Positions 33,490-43,260 of a stretch of 64,000 bases of DNA are shown in pieces. Origin of the DNA: Gemmatimonadales bacterium (lineage in GTDB: Bacteria > Gemmatimonadota > Gemmatimonadetes > Gemmatimonadales > GWC2-71-9). The stretch covers positions 1 through 64,000 of the forward strand of contig JAWKQM010000002.1 of NCBI GenBank assembly GCA_041390145.1. Direction: 5' to 3'. Both the position numbers and the translations under genes were made by a program. The notes beneath the pieces were generated by a model. The model was not told where the DNA came from. It searched no databases and worked only from the letters and a program-made list of their open reading frames with translations. Position 1 is the stretch's first letter. Every line of letters starts with the position of its first letter.

Positions 33490-34946
33490 CAGGGCTGGCT
33501 GCCTCCCACCGGCGGCGGGCCGGCGGCGGGCTGGACGCCCTGACCCGGTCCGACCGGGCCAGGGGCTCCGCCGGCTCCTGGGCCACCAGGTCCGCCGTTC
33601 GCGGCCTGCGCTGCGGCCGCAAGTTGCACCGCCCGGGCGAGCCCGGCCTGGCTCAACTTGCCGCCCTCCTGCTCCCGCAGCACCTGGCCAAGCGCCCCCG
33701 GCAGCGGGCGCAGTCGGGTGCGCTGGTCGAAGAGCTGGTTGAAGAAGTCATCGACGCGAAGCTGCGCGACCTTTTCCCGATCGGCGACCGGCGCGGTCGG
33801 GTCGGTCACGTCGGGCCCGAGCCCGATGGTCAGCTTGAGGGTGTCGATCACGGCGTCGTAACTCGCCCGCATGGCGCTCCACTGGTCGGCTGGCAGCGTA
33901 ATGCCCGCGGAGTCCGCCTGCGCCAGCAGGAGCTGGTTGGTAGAGAGCGCCTTGGCGAACTGGTTCAGCTGCTCGTCACTGGCCTGCGCGACCTGCGTCC
34001 CGAACTGCGGCGGCAGTGCGCTGAGCCAGCGGAGGTATTCGCCCACCGTGAGCTTGCCACCCCTGTACGTGGAGATGGCCTTCTTCGACTTCTGGTTGCC
34101 GCTCTTGTCGGCCAGCCCAGAGCGCATCAACGCCGGGGCGTCGGAGGAGATCTTGAGGTCGTATTGGATGGAGAGACTGTCCATGTAGATGCTGTCCAGC
34201 CGGCGGGTGGCCTCCTGGGTCAGGTAGGCCAGCACCTTGTCGCGGGAATCCTCCATCGTTGGGCGACGGATGATGTGGTAGCCGAATGGCGTCTCGACCA
34301 GTCCCGTCATCTGGCCTGGGTTCAGGCGCCAGGCGGCGGAGTCGAAGGCCGTGACATAGGCGCCCGGCTTGGCGGGCGGCAGCCAGCCGCCGTTCGCCTT
34401 GCTGCCCGGATCGTCCGAGAGCTGGGAGGCGAGCAGGTCGAAATTGGCTCCCTGCTGGAGCTGATTGAGCGCAAGCTGCGCCTTCTTCCGCGCCGCGGCG
34501 CGCTCCTCGGGCGAGGCCGTCGCCTGGACACCGATCAGGATGTGCTGGAGCACGCGGACCGTGTCGGCAAGGTAGAGGCTGTCCGCCGCACTCGGGGAAA
34601 GCTGCTGCCGTCGGGCGGCGAGCGTGTCGTACCAGATCGCTCCCTTCGCCTCGGCCACCTGGGGCCAGAGCACGGCGGCGACCGTCGCCGAGTCGGTCTT
34701 GAGCGTCCCGCGCGCCACGGCCTGAGAGAAGAGCGTGTAGTCGCTCCACACCGAGGCGATGAACTCGGCGGTCTCGGCGTTCATCTGGGCGCCCTTGGCC
34801 TTCCCCATCATCGCCGCCAGGTCCTCGGCGGGGAGGGTCTGGCCGGCGGCGGTGGCGGCGACATCGGCGTGGGCCGAGAAGAGGTCGCCGAAATTTGAAC
34901 AGCCGGCGAGTACGAGCACGCTGGCTGCCAGCACGATCCTGCGCAT
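33489..34946 (-). CDS. Lipoprotein peptidyl-prolyl isomerase (parvulin family)
   Basis: This protein of about 485 residues starts with a lipoprotein signal, VLVLAGC being the lipobox, so it should be membrane-anchored. One clear parvulin domain (about residues 135-230) contains QHILIGVQ and TPFGYHIIRRP. The rest is helical, and the last 45 residues are Gly/Pro/Ala-rich and disordered. The ATG at 34946 is chosen because GGAG lies five bases upstream; 34973 is possible. It sits between mfd and the SurA-like gene. Confidence 0.88.
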   Translation of the reverse strand: MRRIVLAASVLVLAGCSNFGDLFSAHADVAATAAGQTLPAEDLAAMMGKAKGAQMNAETAEFIASVWSDYTLFSQAVARGTLKTDSATVAAVLWPQVAEAKGAIWYDTLAARRQQLSPSAADSLYLADTVRVLQHILIGVQATASPEERAAARKKAQLALNQLQQGANFDLLASQLSDDPGSKANGGWLPPAKPGAYVTAFDSAAWRLNPGQMTGLVETPFGYHIIRRPTMEDSRDKVLAYLTQEATRRLDSIYMDSLSIQYDLKISSDAPALMRSGLADKSGNQKSKKAISTYRGGKLTVGEYLRWLSALPPQFGTQVAQASDEQLNQFAKALSTNQLLLAQADSAGITLPADQWSAMRASYDAVIDTLKLTIGLGPDVTDPTAPVADREKVAQLRVDDFFNQLFDQRTRLRPLPGALGQVLREQEGGKLSQAGLARAVQLAAAAQAANGGPGGPGAGGAPGPVGPGQGVQPAAGPPPVGGSQP

Positions 34947-34979
34947 GTTTTCTCCAGTTTGGAAGTTCATCACGAGCCC

Positions 34980-37900
34980 CTAGGCTCGCACCATTTCGAG
35001 CGCGCGCACCAGCGCGGGAAGCAATGCCTCACCGCCCAGGCGCGTCAGGCGCAACGACAGCGGGACGGTGCGGCGGACATCGGCGGCGAGCTGCACATCG
35101 TCCAGCGCCGCGGCCAGTCCGGCCATCCGGGGCGCCGTCCCCGCGCGGAAGGTCACGCGCGCCTCGTCGCCCCGCGCCACCACGTGCTGCAATCCGAGCC
35201 GGGCGCCGACCGCCCGCAGCCGGCTCAGAATGAGTAGCGTCTCCGCCTCGGGCGGGAGGGGTCCGAACCGCTCCCGTAATTCCGCGCCAAGCCCTTGAAT
35301 GTCGCCAGATGACCCCGCGCGCGCCAGTCGGCGGTAGATGTCGAGCTTGGACTCGTCGTCGGCCACATAGCTGTCCGGGAGTCGGGCCGGCATGTCGAGC
35401 ACCACCTCCGGGGGAACCGGGTCCTCCACCCCGCCCTTGCCGCGCAACGCCTGCACCGTTTCCTCGAGCCAGCGCATGTACAGGTCGAACCCCACGGCGT
35501 GGGCGTGGCCCGACTGCTCGGCGCCGAGCAGATTCCCCGCCCCGCGCAACTCCATGTCCTTGAGTGCGATGCGGTAACCGGCCCCAAGGTCGCTGTTGTG
35601 TTCCAGGACCTTCAGCCGCTCCTCGGCAATCAGGTCCACCTCGTCGGGCGCCAGCAGGTAGCAGTACGCCCGGCGGTGGCTCCGTCCGACGCGCCCCCTG
35701 AGCTGGTAGAGCTGGGCCAGGCCGAACCGGTGGGCGTCGTGCACCACCAGGGTATTCGCGTTCGGGACGTCGAGGCCGGACTCCACGATCATGGTGGAGA
35801 CGAGGATGTCGAGTTCGCCCGCCACGAACTGCTTCATGACCTCCTCAAGCTGCTGGGCCGGCATCTGGCCGTGGGCCACCCCGACCCGTGCTCGCGGCGC
35901 GAGCGAGCGGACCCGCGCGGCGTAGGTATCGATCGTGTCGATCCGATTGTGGACCATGAACACCTGCCCGCCGCGGTCGAGCTCCCGGGCAAACGCCTCC
36001 TCGAGGAGGGCGTCGTCCCAGGGCTCGACAAAGGTCAGGATCGGCGAACGGTCCCGCGGGGGCGTCTCGATCAGCGTGAGGTCGCGCATCCCGGACAGCG
36101 AGAGATGCAGTGTCCGGGGAATCGGGGTCGCGGTCATCGTCAGCACGTCCACGGCCAGCCGGAGCGCCTTGATCCGCTCCTTGTGCTTGACGCCGAAGCG
36201 GTGCTCCTCGTCCACCACCAGCAGCCCGATGTCCTTGAACGTCACGTCGGGAGAGAGGAGGCGGTGGGTCCCGATGACCACGTCCGTCTCGCCGGAGGCC
36301 AGACGGCCGAGGGCCGCCTTCTGGTCCTTGGTGCTCCGGAAGCGCGAAAGCACCTCGACCTTGACCGGGAAGTCCGCCATCCGTTCGGTGAACGTCCGCC
36401 CATGCTGTTCGGCCAGGATGGTGGTGGGCACCAGCACCGCCACCTGCTTGCCGCCCTGCACCGCCTTGAACGCCGCCCGAACCGCGACCTCCGTCTTGCC
36501 ATATCCCACATCGCCGACGAGCAGCCGGTCCATCGGCACTGGCCGCTCCATGTCGCGGCGCACCTCCTCGACCGCCTTGGCCTGGTCGGGCGTGTCTTCG
36601 TAGAGGAAGCTCGCCTCGAGTTCGCGCTGCCACTTGGTGTCGGGTGGGAAGGCGTACCCGGCCTGCACCGTCCGCCGCGCGTAGAGATCGAGGAGCTCCG
36701 CGGCCATCTGCCGGATCGCCTGTCGCGTCTTCTCGCGGGTGCGCTTCCAGACCGGCCCGCCGAGTCGGTGCAGCTTCGGGGGGGGGCGGTCCCCGTCCTC
36801 ACCGGCCGAGCGGTAGCGTTCCAGCTGGTCGAGCCGGTAAAGCGGGACGTTGAGACGGTCGCCCCCCTCGTACTCCACCACCGCGACTTCGAGAAGACCG
36901 CCGCCGACGGTGATCGTGTCGATGCCGCGGTAGATGCCGATGCCGTGGTCGAGATGGACGACGTAGTCGCCGGCGGCGAGCGCGCCGGTGGCGGCGGTGG
37001 GAGCGGCCTGTCGATAGCGGCGTGGCCGGCGCAGCCGACGGGCGCGGCGGAAGATCTCGTGATCGGTGAGGACCCGGAGCGAAGGAAGCACGAATCCGCC
37101 GTCCAGCGCCCCCACCGCCATCGTGGCGTGCGGTCCCCGGTGTCCCTCGCTCAACAGTTCTTCGAGCCGCTCCAGCTGCCCCTCGTTGTCACAGAGCAAG
37201 AGGGTCGGCTGCCCACCCGCCAGGAGAGCCCGCAGCCGCGGAATTTCCCGGTCGACCCGTTCCGGCGGCAGGAACCCCATCTGCAGATCGACAGGGTCGC
37301 CGCGCAGGAGGACCCGTGCAAAAGCATCACGTCGCTCCCGCCACCGTTCCGGCGATTCGTAGAGATCGCCCCGCCCCGGCACGTCCTCCCCCATGCGTCG
37401 GGAAAGCTCAAGGTGGTGCTCCACCTCGGACCAGGCGCGCTCGACCTCGTCGGCGTCGGGCCCTTCCGCCTCCTCGATCAGCAGCGTATCGGCAGCCAGC
37501 AGTTCAAACAGGGAGCTGCGGGTCGGCGGGCGCCGGTCGTCTGCCGGGGCGCCCCTGGGCGCCCCGGCCACCGGCAGCACTGTGACCTCGTCGAGGTCCT
37601 CGAGGGAGCGCTGGCTCGTCAGGTCGAAGCCGCGGAGCGACGCCAGCCGGTCGCCCCACCACTCGCAACGGGCCGGCGTCGTCATGCCGAAGCCGTACAC
37701 GTCCACGATGCCGCCGCGCACGCTGAATTCGGCGACTTCGGTGACCGTCGGGACGCGACGGTACCCCATCGACTCAAGCGCGGAAACGACGGCAGTGAGT
37801 CCCGGCGTGTCTGCGCGGCCCGGACCGAGGCGGAGCGTCGCCGCCCGGAGCCAGGCGGGCACACCGGTGCGTTCGGCGGAAGCGCGTGCGGTGGTGACAA

Positions 37901-38252
37901 GAATCCGGATGCGCCCCTCGACCAGCGCCTGCAGCGTTTCGACGCGCTCGCCCGCGATCTCGTGGTGCGGCTCTTCCTCGCCGAGGCCCTCCCGCTGCGG
38001 ATAGAGCGCGGTCGCCGCATCGGTCAGCCGCTGGAGATCGCTGAGCCACCGCTCCGCCTCCGCGGGTGTTGTGGCCATGACGGTGAAGAGCCGGTCGGGG
38101 AATCGGCGCGCGAGCCAGGCCACGACGGCGGCTCCGCTGGAGCCGGGCAATCCGCCGAGGGCCAATCGGCCACCACGGCTCGGTAGGCGGCTCGCCAGTT
38201 CGAGCGCGCTCGGCGTCCGATCGAGGGTGTCGAGCAGGAGCGAGAGCGTCAT
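34980..38252 (-). CDS. mfd: Transcription-repair coupling factor
   Basis: This 1090-residue Mfd rescues stalled RNA polymerase and recruits UvrA. The order is: degenerate UvrB-like N-terminal domains; the RNA-polymerase-interacting domain (DYVVHLDHGIGIY near residue 455); an SF2 translocase with Walker A GDVGYGKTEVA, DEEH box, TATPIPRT and QLRGRVGRS; and the C-terminal TRCF domain. The ATG at 38252 overlaps the BatA-like gene's stop (ATGA). The longer open frame to 38558 is rejected. Confidence 0.97.
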   Translation of the reverse strand: MTLSLLLDTLDRTPSALELASRLPSRGGRLALGGLPGSSGAAVVAWLARRFPDRLFTVMATTPAEAERWLSDLQRLTDAATALYPQREGLGEEEPHHEIAGERVETLQALVEGRIRILVTTARASAERTGVPAWLRAATLRLGPGRADTPGLTAVVSALESMGYRRVPTVTEVAEFSVRGGIVDVYGFGMTTPARCEWWGDRLASLRGFDLTSQRSLEDLDEVTVLPVAGAPRGAPADDRRPPTRSSLFELLAADTLLIEEAEGPDADEVERAWSEVEHHLELSRRMGEDVPGRGDLYESPERWRERRDAFARVLLRGDPVDLQMGFLPPERVDREIPRLRALLAGGQPTLLLCDNEGQLERLEELLSEGHRGPHATMAVGALDGGFVLPSLRVLTDHEIFRRARRLRRPRRYRQAAPTAATGALAAGDYVVHLDHGIGIYRGIDTITVGGGLLEVAVVEYEGGDRLNVPLYRLDQLERYRSAGEDGDRPPPKLHRLGGPVWKRTREKTRQAIRQMAAELLDLYARRTVQAGYAFPPDTKWQRELEASFLYEDTPDQAKAVEEVRRDMERPVPMDRLLVGDVGYGKTEVAVRAAFKAVQGGKQVAVLVPTTILAEQHGRTFTERMADFPVKVEVLSRFRSTKDQKAALGRLASGETDVVIGTHRLLSPDVTFKDIGLLVVDEEHRFGVKHKERIKALRLAVDVLTMTATPIPRTLHLSLSGMRDLTLIETPPRDRSPILTFVEPWDDALLEEAFARELDRGGQVFMVHNRIDTIDTYAARVRSLAPRARVGVAHGQMPAQQLEEVMKQFVAGELDILVSTMIVESGLDVPNANTLVVHDAHRFGLAQLYQLRGRVGRSHRRAYCYLLAPDEVDLIAEERLKVLEHNSDLGAGYRIALKDMELRGAGNLLGAEQSGHAHAVGFDLYMRWLEETVQALRGKGGVEDPVPPEVVLDMPARLPDSYVADDESKLDIYRRLARAGSSGDIQGLGAELRERFGPLPPEAETLLILSRLRAVGARLGLQHVVARGDEARVTFRAGTAPRMAGLAAALDDVQLAADVRRTVPLSLRLTRLGGEALLPALVRALEMVRA

Positions 38253-40033
38253 GCCACCCGCCTCTGGAAGCTGGCGAGCCCCATCTCGACGAGTCCCAGC
38301 AGGAATGCCAGCCACAGGAGCGGCGCGCGCAATTGTCCTCGTGCGCCCGCCGCGAACGAGGCCTCCCCGACCCGGGCCAGCGGCACCAGGCGCGCCCCCG
38401 ACCAGAGTGCCTCGATCTGCGAGCGCGGGGCGGTGGCCAAGTCGGACTCCCGCGGGTCGAGATTGACCGCCAGGGCGCCGAGCGTGTCGGGACCAGACTG
38501 CAGGAGGTAGATCCCCGCCGCAGGGGGACGCCAGGCCGCGCCCCCTTCCACCCGCCACACCCGCCCATCCTGGGTGACGCGATCCACGTCGTCGGGGAGC
38601 GGCACCGGAGCACCCGGCGTGCCGGTCAGCAGTGCCTGCTCACCGCGGACAAGTCGATTGGCCAGGGCGTCGATCAGCGGAACAAAGGCGGCCGAGGTGG
38701 GCAGTCCGGTCCAGCCCGGCTCCAGACGACTCCCGAGCAGCACCACGTCGCCGGCCCGGACGATCCAGGGCTCGCCCCCCACCGTGGCCTCGACGCCGCG
38801 TGCCGCGCCGCCGACGTAGGACAACGTGAGCCGACGGGCCACTCGGATGGCGGGCAACAGCGCGCCGCTGTCGCTCATCTGCTCGCGCACCACCGGTCCA
38901 CCGAAGCGCCAGGGCACGCCGCGGCGCTCCAGCGCCCGGTTGAGCGACCCGAGTGCCGCAATGTCCGCCGGCGGCTCCACCACCGACGGCCCCGACCCCA
39001 ACCAGCCGAGCGACACTTCGCTCCCGTCCAGCAGCCGCCCCCCATCGCGAAGCGTCGCGGCCGCCGCGGCGAGGTAGGCGTCCGACGGGTCCCACTGCGC
39101 CTTTGCGAGCGGGAGCACCCGCACCAGCGTGCTTCGATGGTCGTCCGCCCGGAACTCGTCGGGGTCGAGTGCGGCGGTGAGCGGCCACCATCCCGGAAGA
39201 CTGGCCGGCAGCTGCACCTCGAGGGTCGTGCCGACCGACGCCAGCCGCGGCCGATCCGCCCGGTTCCCGAGTTGGACGACCATCGGCGAGCTCCGGCCTG
39301 AGTCGCCGACAAGCCGTACCCGGGCGCGATTGTCGCCGAGTGACCAGGGCTGCGGACCGGGGTCCAGCACGGCCACACCGAGGTTCGGCGGAGGGGTCAC
39401 GTCGGGAACCCCGACCACGACCGGCAATGCAAGTTTGACCTCCGACACCGCACTGCGCTGCAGGTCGGAGAGCACCACGACCTCCACGGGCCTGTCCTCG
39501 TCGGCGAGGATGTCCCGGGCCTGGGCCAGGGCCAGCCCGAGATCGAGGCGCACTTCCGACGGGGCCAACGAATCGATCGTGGTCCGGAGCACGGCGGCAG
39601 AGTTGCGCCTGGCGACTCCGTCTGCCGTGAGGAGCCAGAGCGCATCCTCCGTCGTGGCCTTGGCGAGCACGGCGGCCGCCGCCCCGCGAAGCCGGTCGAG
39701 CATTGGCGTTCCGTCGGTGACGGCGCCGCTGCTCGGCGAATTGTCCACGATCAGAACCAGGGCGGCGGGGGCATGCCCCGAGAGGCCGTCGCGGGCGACG
39801 GTGGGACCCGCCGCGGCCAGCACGAGCGAGAGGATCAGCAGCGTCCGGACGAGGAGCAGGAGCCAATGCTGGAGCTTCAGCCGACGACGGTGATCGCGGG
39901 TCACCTGCTGGAGGTACCGGACGGCCGGGAATGCGACGGTTGGCGGTTGCCGCCGCGCCACGAGATGCAGGATCAGCGGCAGGGTGGAAAGCGGGAGCGC
40001 CCAGAGCCAGAGCGGACTCAGAAACCCGATCAT
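38249..40033 (-). CDS. BatA-like membrane protein with VWA domain
   Basis: This 594-residue protein begins with the aerotolerance (BatA N-terminal) region: PLWLWALPLSTLPLILHLV followed by a second helix near residue 65. A VWA domain (about 88-230) follows, with a weak MIDAS (DNSPSS). A long periplasmic part comes next, and a final helix lies near residue 575. Such proteins are usually encoded with a MoxR ATPase and a DUF58 protein; only the DUF58 gene is here. It overlaps DUF58 and mfd by four bases each. Confidence 0.85.
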   Translation of the reverse strand: MIGFLSPLWLWALPLSTLPLILHLVARRQPPTVAFPAVRYLQQVTRDHRRRLKLQHWLLLLVRTLLILSLVLAAAGPTVARDGLSGHAPAALVLIVDNSPSSGAVTDGTPMLDRLRGAAAAVLAKATTEDALWLLTADGVARRNSAAVLRTTIDSLAPSEVRLDLGLALAQARDILADEDRPVEVVVLSDLQRSAVSEVKLALPVVVGVPDVTPPPNLGVAVLDPGPQPWSLGDNRARVRLVGDSGRSSPMVVQLGNRADRPRLASVGTTLEVQLPASLPGWWPLTAALDPDEFRADDHRSTLVRVLPLAKAQWDPSDAYLAAAAATLRDGGRLLDGSEVSLGWLGSGPSVVEPPADIAALGSLNRALERRGVPWRFGGPVVREQMSDSGALLPAIRVARRLTLSYVGGAARGVEATVGGEPWIVRAGDVVLLGSRLEPGWTGLPTSAAFVPLIDALANRLVRGEQALLTGTPGAPVPLPDDVDRVTQDGRVWRVEGGAAWRPPAAGIYLLQSGPDTLGALAVNLDPRESDLATAPRSQIEALWSGARLVPLARVGEASFAAGARGQLRAPLLWLAFLLGLVEMGLASFQRRVA

Positions 40034-40947
40034 GCCACACCACCGGGCCGAACCAGCGCCTCACGCAGCGCCCGGCCAAAGGGGAGGTCGGTCCGGATGG
40101 CATGGTAGCGGATCCCCTCGCGCCGGAGGGCAAGCCGCCATTCAGCGATCGCCTCGCCGACAGTCTTGCGATAGATCTCGGCCCAGTCCCGCGGACGGAG
40201 GACGACGGCGGCAGATGTCTCAGGATCCTCGAACCGGACTTCCGCCGGGCCGTCCAGTTCGAGTTCGCCGGGGTCGAGCACGTGGAGCACCAGCACCGAG
40301 TGGCCCCGGTGCCGGAGGAACTTCAGCGCATGGAGCGCCGGGGCGCGATCGAGGAGAAGGTCGGAGATGAACACCACGAGGCCGCGGCGGCGGAGGCGCT
40401 CCACCACGCCGTGGAGCGCCGGGGCGGCGGCGGTCATCCGCCCCGGCTCGAGGCCGCTGAGCGCCGTGGCGAGCCGCATCCAGTGCGCGCGGCTGACGCG
40501 GGGCGGGAGGGTCAGCCGGACGGTCTCGTCGAAGGCGACCAATCCGGTCGCGTCCCGCTGGCGGAGAAGCACGAGCGCGAGCGCCGCGCTGAGCCGCCGC
40601 GCATACTCGAACTTGGTGAGGCGGGACTCGGGGGCGCCGGACCAGTCCATCGAGCGACTGGTGTCGAGCACCAGCATGGCACGGAGGTTGGTTTCCTCCT
40701 CGAACTGCTTGACGTACAGCCGATCCTTGCGTCCCAGCAGCTTCCAGTCCACGTACCGGAGCTCGTCCCCGGGCTGGTACATCCGGTGTTCGGCAAATTC
40801 GACCGAGAATCCGCGGCGGGGCGATCGGTGGAGGCCGGCCAGGAACCCCTCCACCAGCCCTTCCGTGACGACCTCCAAGCCGCCGAGGCGGGAAACCTCG
40901 AAGGGGTCGAGCAGGTCGAGCCGGGCGGCGCCGTGCGTGGTGGCCAT
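40030..40947 (-). CDS. DUF58-family protein
   Basis: This protein of about 305 residues has the DUF58 signature, YQPGDELRYVDWKLLGRKDRL, near residue 62. It continues into a VWA-like fold with LVLDTSRSMDW and VFISDLLLD. The ATG at 40947 is preferred over 40986. TTGACT (40986-40981) and TACGTT (40962-40957) lie upstream, so transcription would start within a few bases of this ATG. The partner BatA-like protein is encoded directly downstream. The function is unknown but related to MoxR-associated complexes. Confidence 0.88.
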   Translation of the reverse strand: MATTHGAARLDLLDPFEVSRLGGLEVVTEGLVEGFLAGLHRSPRRGFSVEFAEHRMYQPGDELRYVDWKLLGRKDRLYVKQFEEETNLRAMLVLDTSRSMDWSGAPESRLTKFEYARRLSAALALVLLRQRDATGLVAFDETVRLTLPPRVSRAHWMRLATALSGLEPGRMTAAAPALHGVVERLRRRGLVVFISDLLLDRAPALHALKFLRHRGHSVLVLHVLDPGELELDGPAEVRFEDPETSAAVVLRPRDWAEIYRKTVGEAIAEWRLALRREGIRYHAIRTDLPFGRALREALVRPGGVA

Positions 40948-41068
40948 TCGGGCGGCAACGTACCGGGGAATGACGCGCGAAGTCAACGCGGACTCGGGCT
41001 GTACCCCTGAGGGGACATCGGCGGGACCTGCGGAAGGGTTGGATTGGGGCGCAACTGCTTGTAAGGGA

Positions 41069-41077
41069 TGATATTAT
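41069..41077 (+). promoter_or_regulatory. Extended -10 promoter candidate
   Basis: TGATATTAT matches the extended -10 form TGnTATAAT except one base. No good -35 is visible. It lies 74 bases before the Pro/Ala/Lys-rich gene. The rest of 40987-41150 shows no other feature. Confidence 0.4.
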
Positions 41078-41150
41078 GAGTCGGTTGAAAGGTGGCACGA
41101 GCCCTGCGGGTTTCCACAGGTCTCGACGGGGTTGTCCTCCAGGAGGTTTC

Positions 41151-41486
41151 GTGCTGGTCCCATTGCTGGTCCTCTCGCTGTATGCAGTTCAGACTCCCGC
41201 GCCCACTCCGGCGCCGCAGCCGCCTCGTGCCGCGCCTGCCGCCAAGCAGAGGCAGGATCCAGCCAAGACGGCGCCCAAGAAGGCGCAACAGCCGGCCCCC
41301 AAGGCAGTTCCGAAGCAACAGCCAAAATCGGCCTCGCCCTCGAGGCCAGGGCAGGCATCACCACAGCGCCCCTCCACGGGCAGCACCCCAAAGGCCCGAC
41401 CGGCGCCGCCCCGGGCCAGCCCGAGCCAACCCCGCTCGCCTCCGAAGGCAACGGGGGAACCGAAGCTGAAACGTCGCAAGCCCTGA
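41151..41486 (+). CDS. Small Pro/Ala/Lys-rich exported protein of unknown function
   Basis: This frame of about 111 residues starts at GTG with a perfect AGGAGG four bases upstream. The first 15 residues (VLVPLLVLSLYAVQ) look like a short signal or anchor. The rest is low-complexity Pro, Ala, Lys and Gln, with repeated PAPK- and SPS-like steps, and highly basic. No domain was recognised. It could bind cell wall, nucleic acid or LPS, but composition alone does not tell. Confidence 0.5.
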   Translation: MLVPLLVLSLYAVQTPAPTPAPQPPRAAPAAKQRQDPAKTAPKKAQQPAPKAVPKQQPKSASPSRPGQASPQRPSTGSTPKARPAPPRASPSQPRSPPKATGEPKLKRRKP

Positions 41487-41519
41487 AACTCCAAAGCCCC
41501 TCGGGCCGTAGCGAGACCG

Positions 41520-41550
41520 GGCCCGGCATGCGTAGGTTGCCTGCCGGGCC
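41520..41550 (+). terminator. GC-rich hairpin after the Pro-rich gene
   Basis: GGCCCGGCA (41520-41528) pairs perfectly with TGCCGGGCC (41542-41550) around a 13-base loop. No T-run follows. It probably ends the upstream transcript. Confidence 0.45.
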
Positions 41551-41585
41551 GTCCTGTATCCCCGACTGACTGACTCACCTATCGA

Positions 41586-43142
41586 ATGAGACTACGCATG
41601 CGATACCTGCTCACGCTCTCCCTCTTTGCCGCCGTCCCACTCGCCGCCCAGGCGCCTGCCACCGTCGTGCCGCCGCCGAGTGCGGCGGTGAAGAAGGCGG
41701 CCGCCACCATCACGGCAGCCGACGTGGCCAAGCGGATCAACATCATTGCAGACGACTCAATGATGGGACGCGACACGCCGAGCCCAGGGCTCGAAATGAC
41801 GGCGCAGTACGTGGCCGATCAGTTCAAGTCGTTCGGACTCAAGCCGGGCGGGGAGAAGGGCACCTGGTTCCAGCGGTATGAGATCCTGCAGACGCAGTTC
41901 GACCCGGCCGCCTCCCATGTCGGCTTCATGGCGGGCGGGAAGCACATGCACGCCGATTTCAGCACTGATGCGCGATTCCTGTTCGGCACCCCCCCGACGA
42001 AGGAAATCGGTGGACCGGTCGTCGTCCTTGGCGGCTCTCCGAATGCCGACGTGCTGAAGGACATGGACGCCAGTGGCAAGGTGATCCTGCTGGTGCTGGA
42101 CTACAGCAAGGGCCAGGTGGCGGGCGGCTGGAACCGGATGTTCGGCGCCGTGCTCGGCATGAATCCGCTCGGCGTCGTCATCCTGTCGAACCGCGACTCC
42201 GCGAACTGGGCGAACCGGATCAGTGCCCCGTACCGCAAGGGGGTGCGGCTCGGGGGTGACGCCGGCCGCGCGCCGATCGTCGATGTCAACGATGCGGCGT
42301 TTGCGGAGATCCTCATGGCCGGCGGCGTGGACGTCGCCAAGATCCGCGCCGACACCAGCATGGTGGCCATGGTGGATCCGGGCCTGAAGGTGATGCTCGA
42401 CCTGAAGGAGACCGTGCTCAACAAGACCACCGCGCCCAACACCATCGGCATCCTGGAAGGCACCGACCCGACGCTCAAGCATGAGTACCTCGTGTACTCG
42501 GGCCACATGGATCACGTCGGGATTTCGTCCGGCAAGGCCGACAGCATCAACAACGGCGCCGACGACGACGCCTCCGGCACCGTCGGCGTGATGGAACTCG
42601 CCGAGGCGTTCAGCCGGCCGGGCGCCCGGACCAAGCGCTCCATCCTGTTCATCACGGTGAGCGGCGAGGAGAAGGGGCTCTGGGGCAGCAACTACTTTAC
42701 CGAGAACCCGACGGTGCCCATCAAGGACATGGTGGCGGACATCAACATCGACATGATCGGTCGCAACTGGCCCGACACGATCGTGGCCATCGGCCGCGAG
42801 CACTCCGACCTGGGGCAGACGCTGGAAGCGGTCAACGCCCAGCATCCGGAGCTCGGGATGACCGCCATCGACGACAAGTGGCCCGAGGAGAACTTCTACG
42901 GCCGCTCCGACCACTTCAACTTCGCCAAGAATGGCGTGCCGATCCTGTTCTTCTTCAACGGGGTCCACGAAGACTACCACCAGCCCTCCGACTCCCCGGA
43001 CAAGATCAACGCCGACAAGGAGTCCCGGATCCTGCAGCTGCTCTTCTACCTCGGACAGGCGGTGGCCAACAATCCGCAGCGTCCGCAGTGGAACCCGGAG
43101 AGCTACGCCAAGATCGTCCAGCCGCCGAAGCCGGCGTCGTAA
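41586..43142 (+). CDS. Secreted M28-family zinc peptidase
   Basis: This 518-residue protein has a signal peptide ending AAVPLAAQ and an M28 (aminopeptidase Y/S-type) fold with a PA-like insert (about residues 120-260). Zinc ligands are visible: His and Asp in YSGHMDHVG, Asp in NNGADDDASG, the catalytic Glu in SGEEKGLWG, Asp in NIDMIGRN, and His in HEDYHQPSD. It probably removes N-terminal residues from peptides outside the inner membrane. The start is ATG at 41586 or 41598. A strong hairpin follows the gene. Confidence 0.93.
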   Translation: MRLRMRYLLTLSLFAAVPLAAQAPATVVPPPSAAVKKAAATITAADVAKRINIIADDSMMGRDTPSPGLEMTAQYVADQFKSFGLKPGGEKGTWFQRYEILQTQFDPAASHVGFMAGGKHMHADFSTDARFLFGTPPTKEIGGPVVVLGGSPNADVLKDMDASGKVILLVLDYSKGQVAGGWNRMFGAVLGMNPLGVVILSNRDSANWANRISAPYRKGVRLGGDAGRAPIVDVNDAAFAEILMAGGVDVAKIRADTSMVAMVDPGLKVMLDLKETVLNKTTAPNTIGILEGTDPTLKHEYLVYSGHMDHVGISSGKADSINNGADDDASGTVGVMELAEAFSRPGARTKRSILFITVSGEEKGLWGSNYFTENPTVPIKDMVADINIDMIGRNWPDTIVAIGREHSDLGQTLEAVNAQHPELGMTAIDDKWPEENFYGRSDHFNFAKNGVPILFFFNGVHEDYHQPSDSPDKINADKESRILQLLFYLGQAVANNPQRPQWNPESYAKIVQPPKPAS

Positions 43143-43182
43143 GCGTCGGCCGACCCGCTCGACGCACACCAGACGATTACAA

Positions 43183-43210
43183 TTCAGGGGGCCCCTTGGG
43201 GCCCCCTGAA
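43183..43210 (+). terminator. Perfect 13-bp hairpin after the M28 peptidase gene
   Basis: TTCAGGGGGCCCC (43183-43195) pairs with GGGGCCCCCTGAA (43198-43210) around a TT loop. It is followed by CTGCTTTCGG, a poor T-run. It separates the peptidase and CMD genes. Confidence 0.7.
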
Positions 43211-43260
43211 CTGCTTTCGGCCCTTCCGCCCCGCTGCCACCCTGCCAACTGGGATGCCCC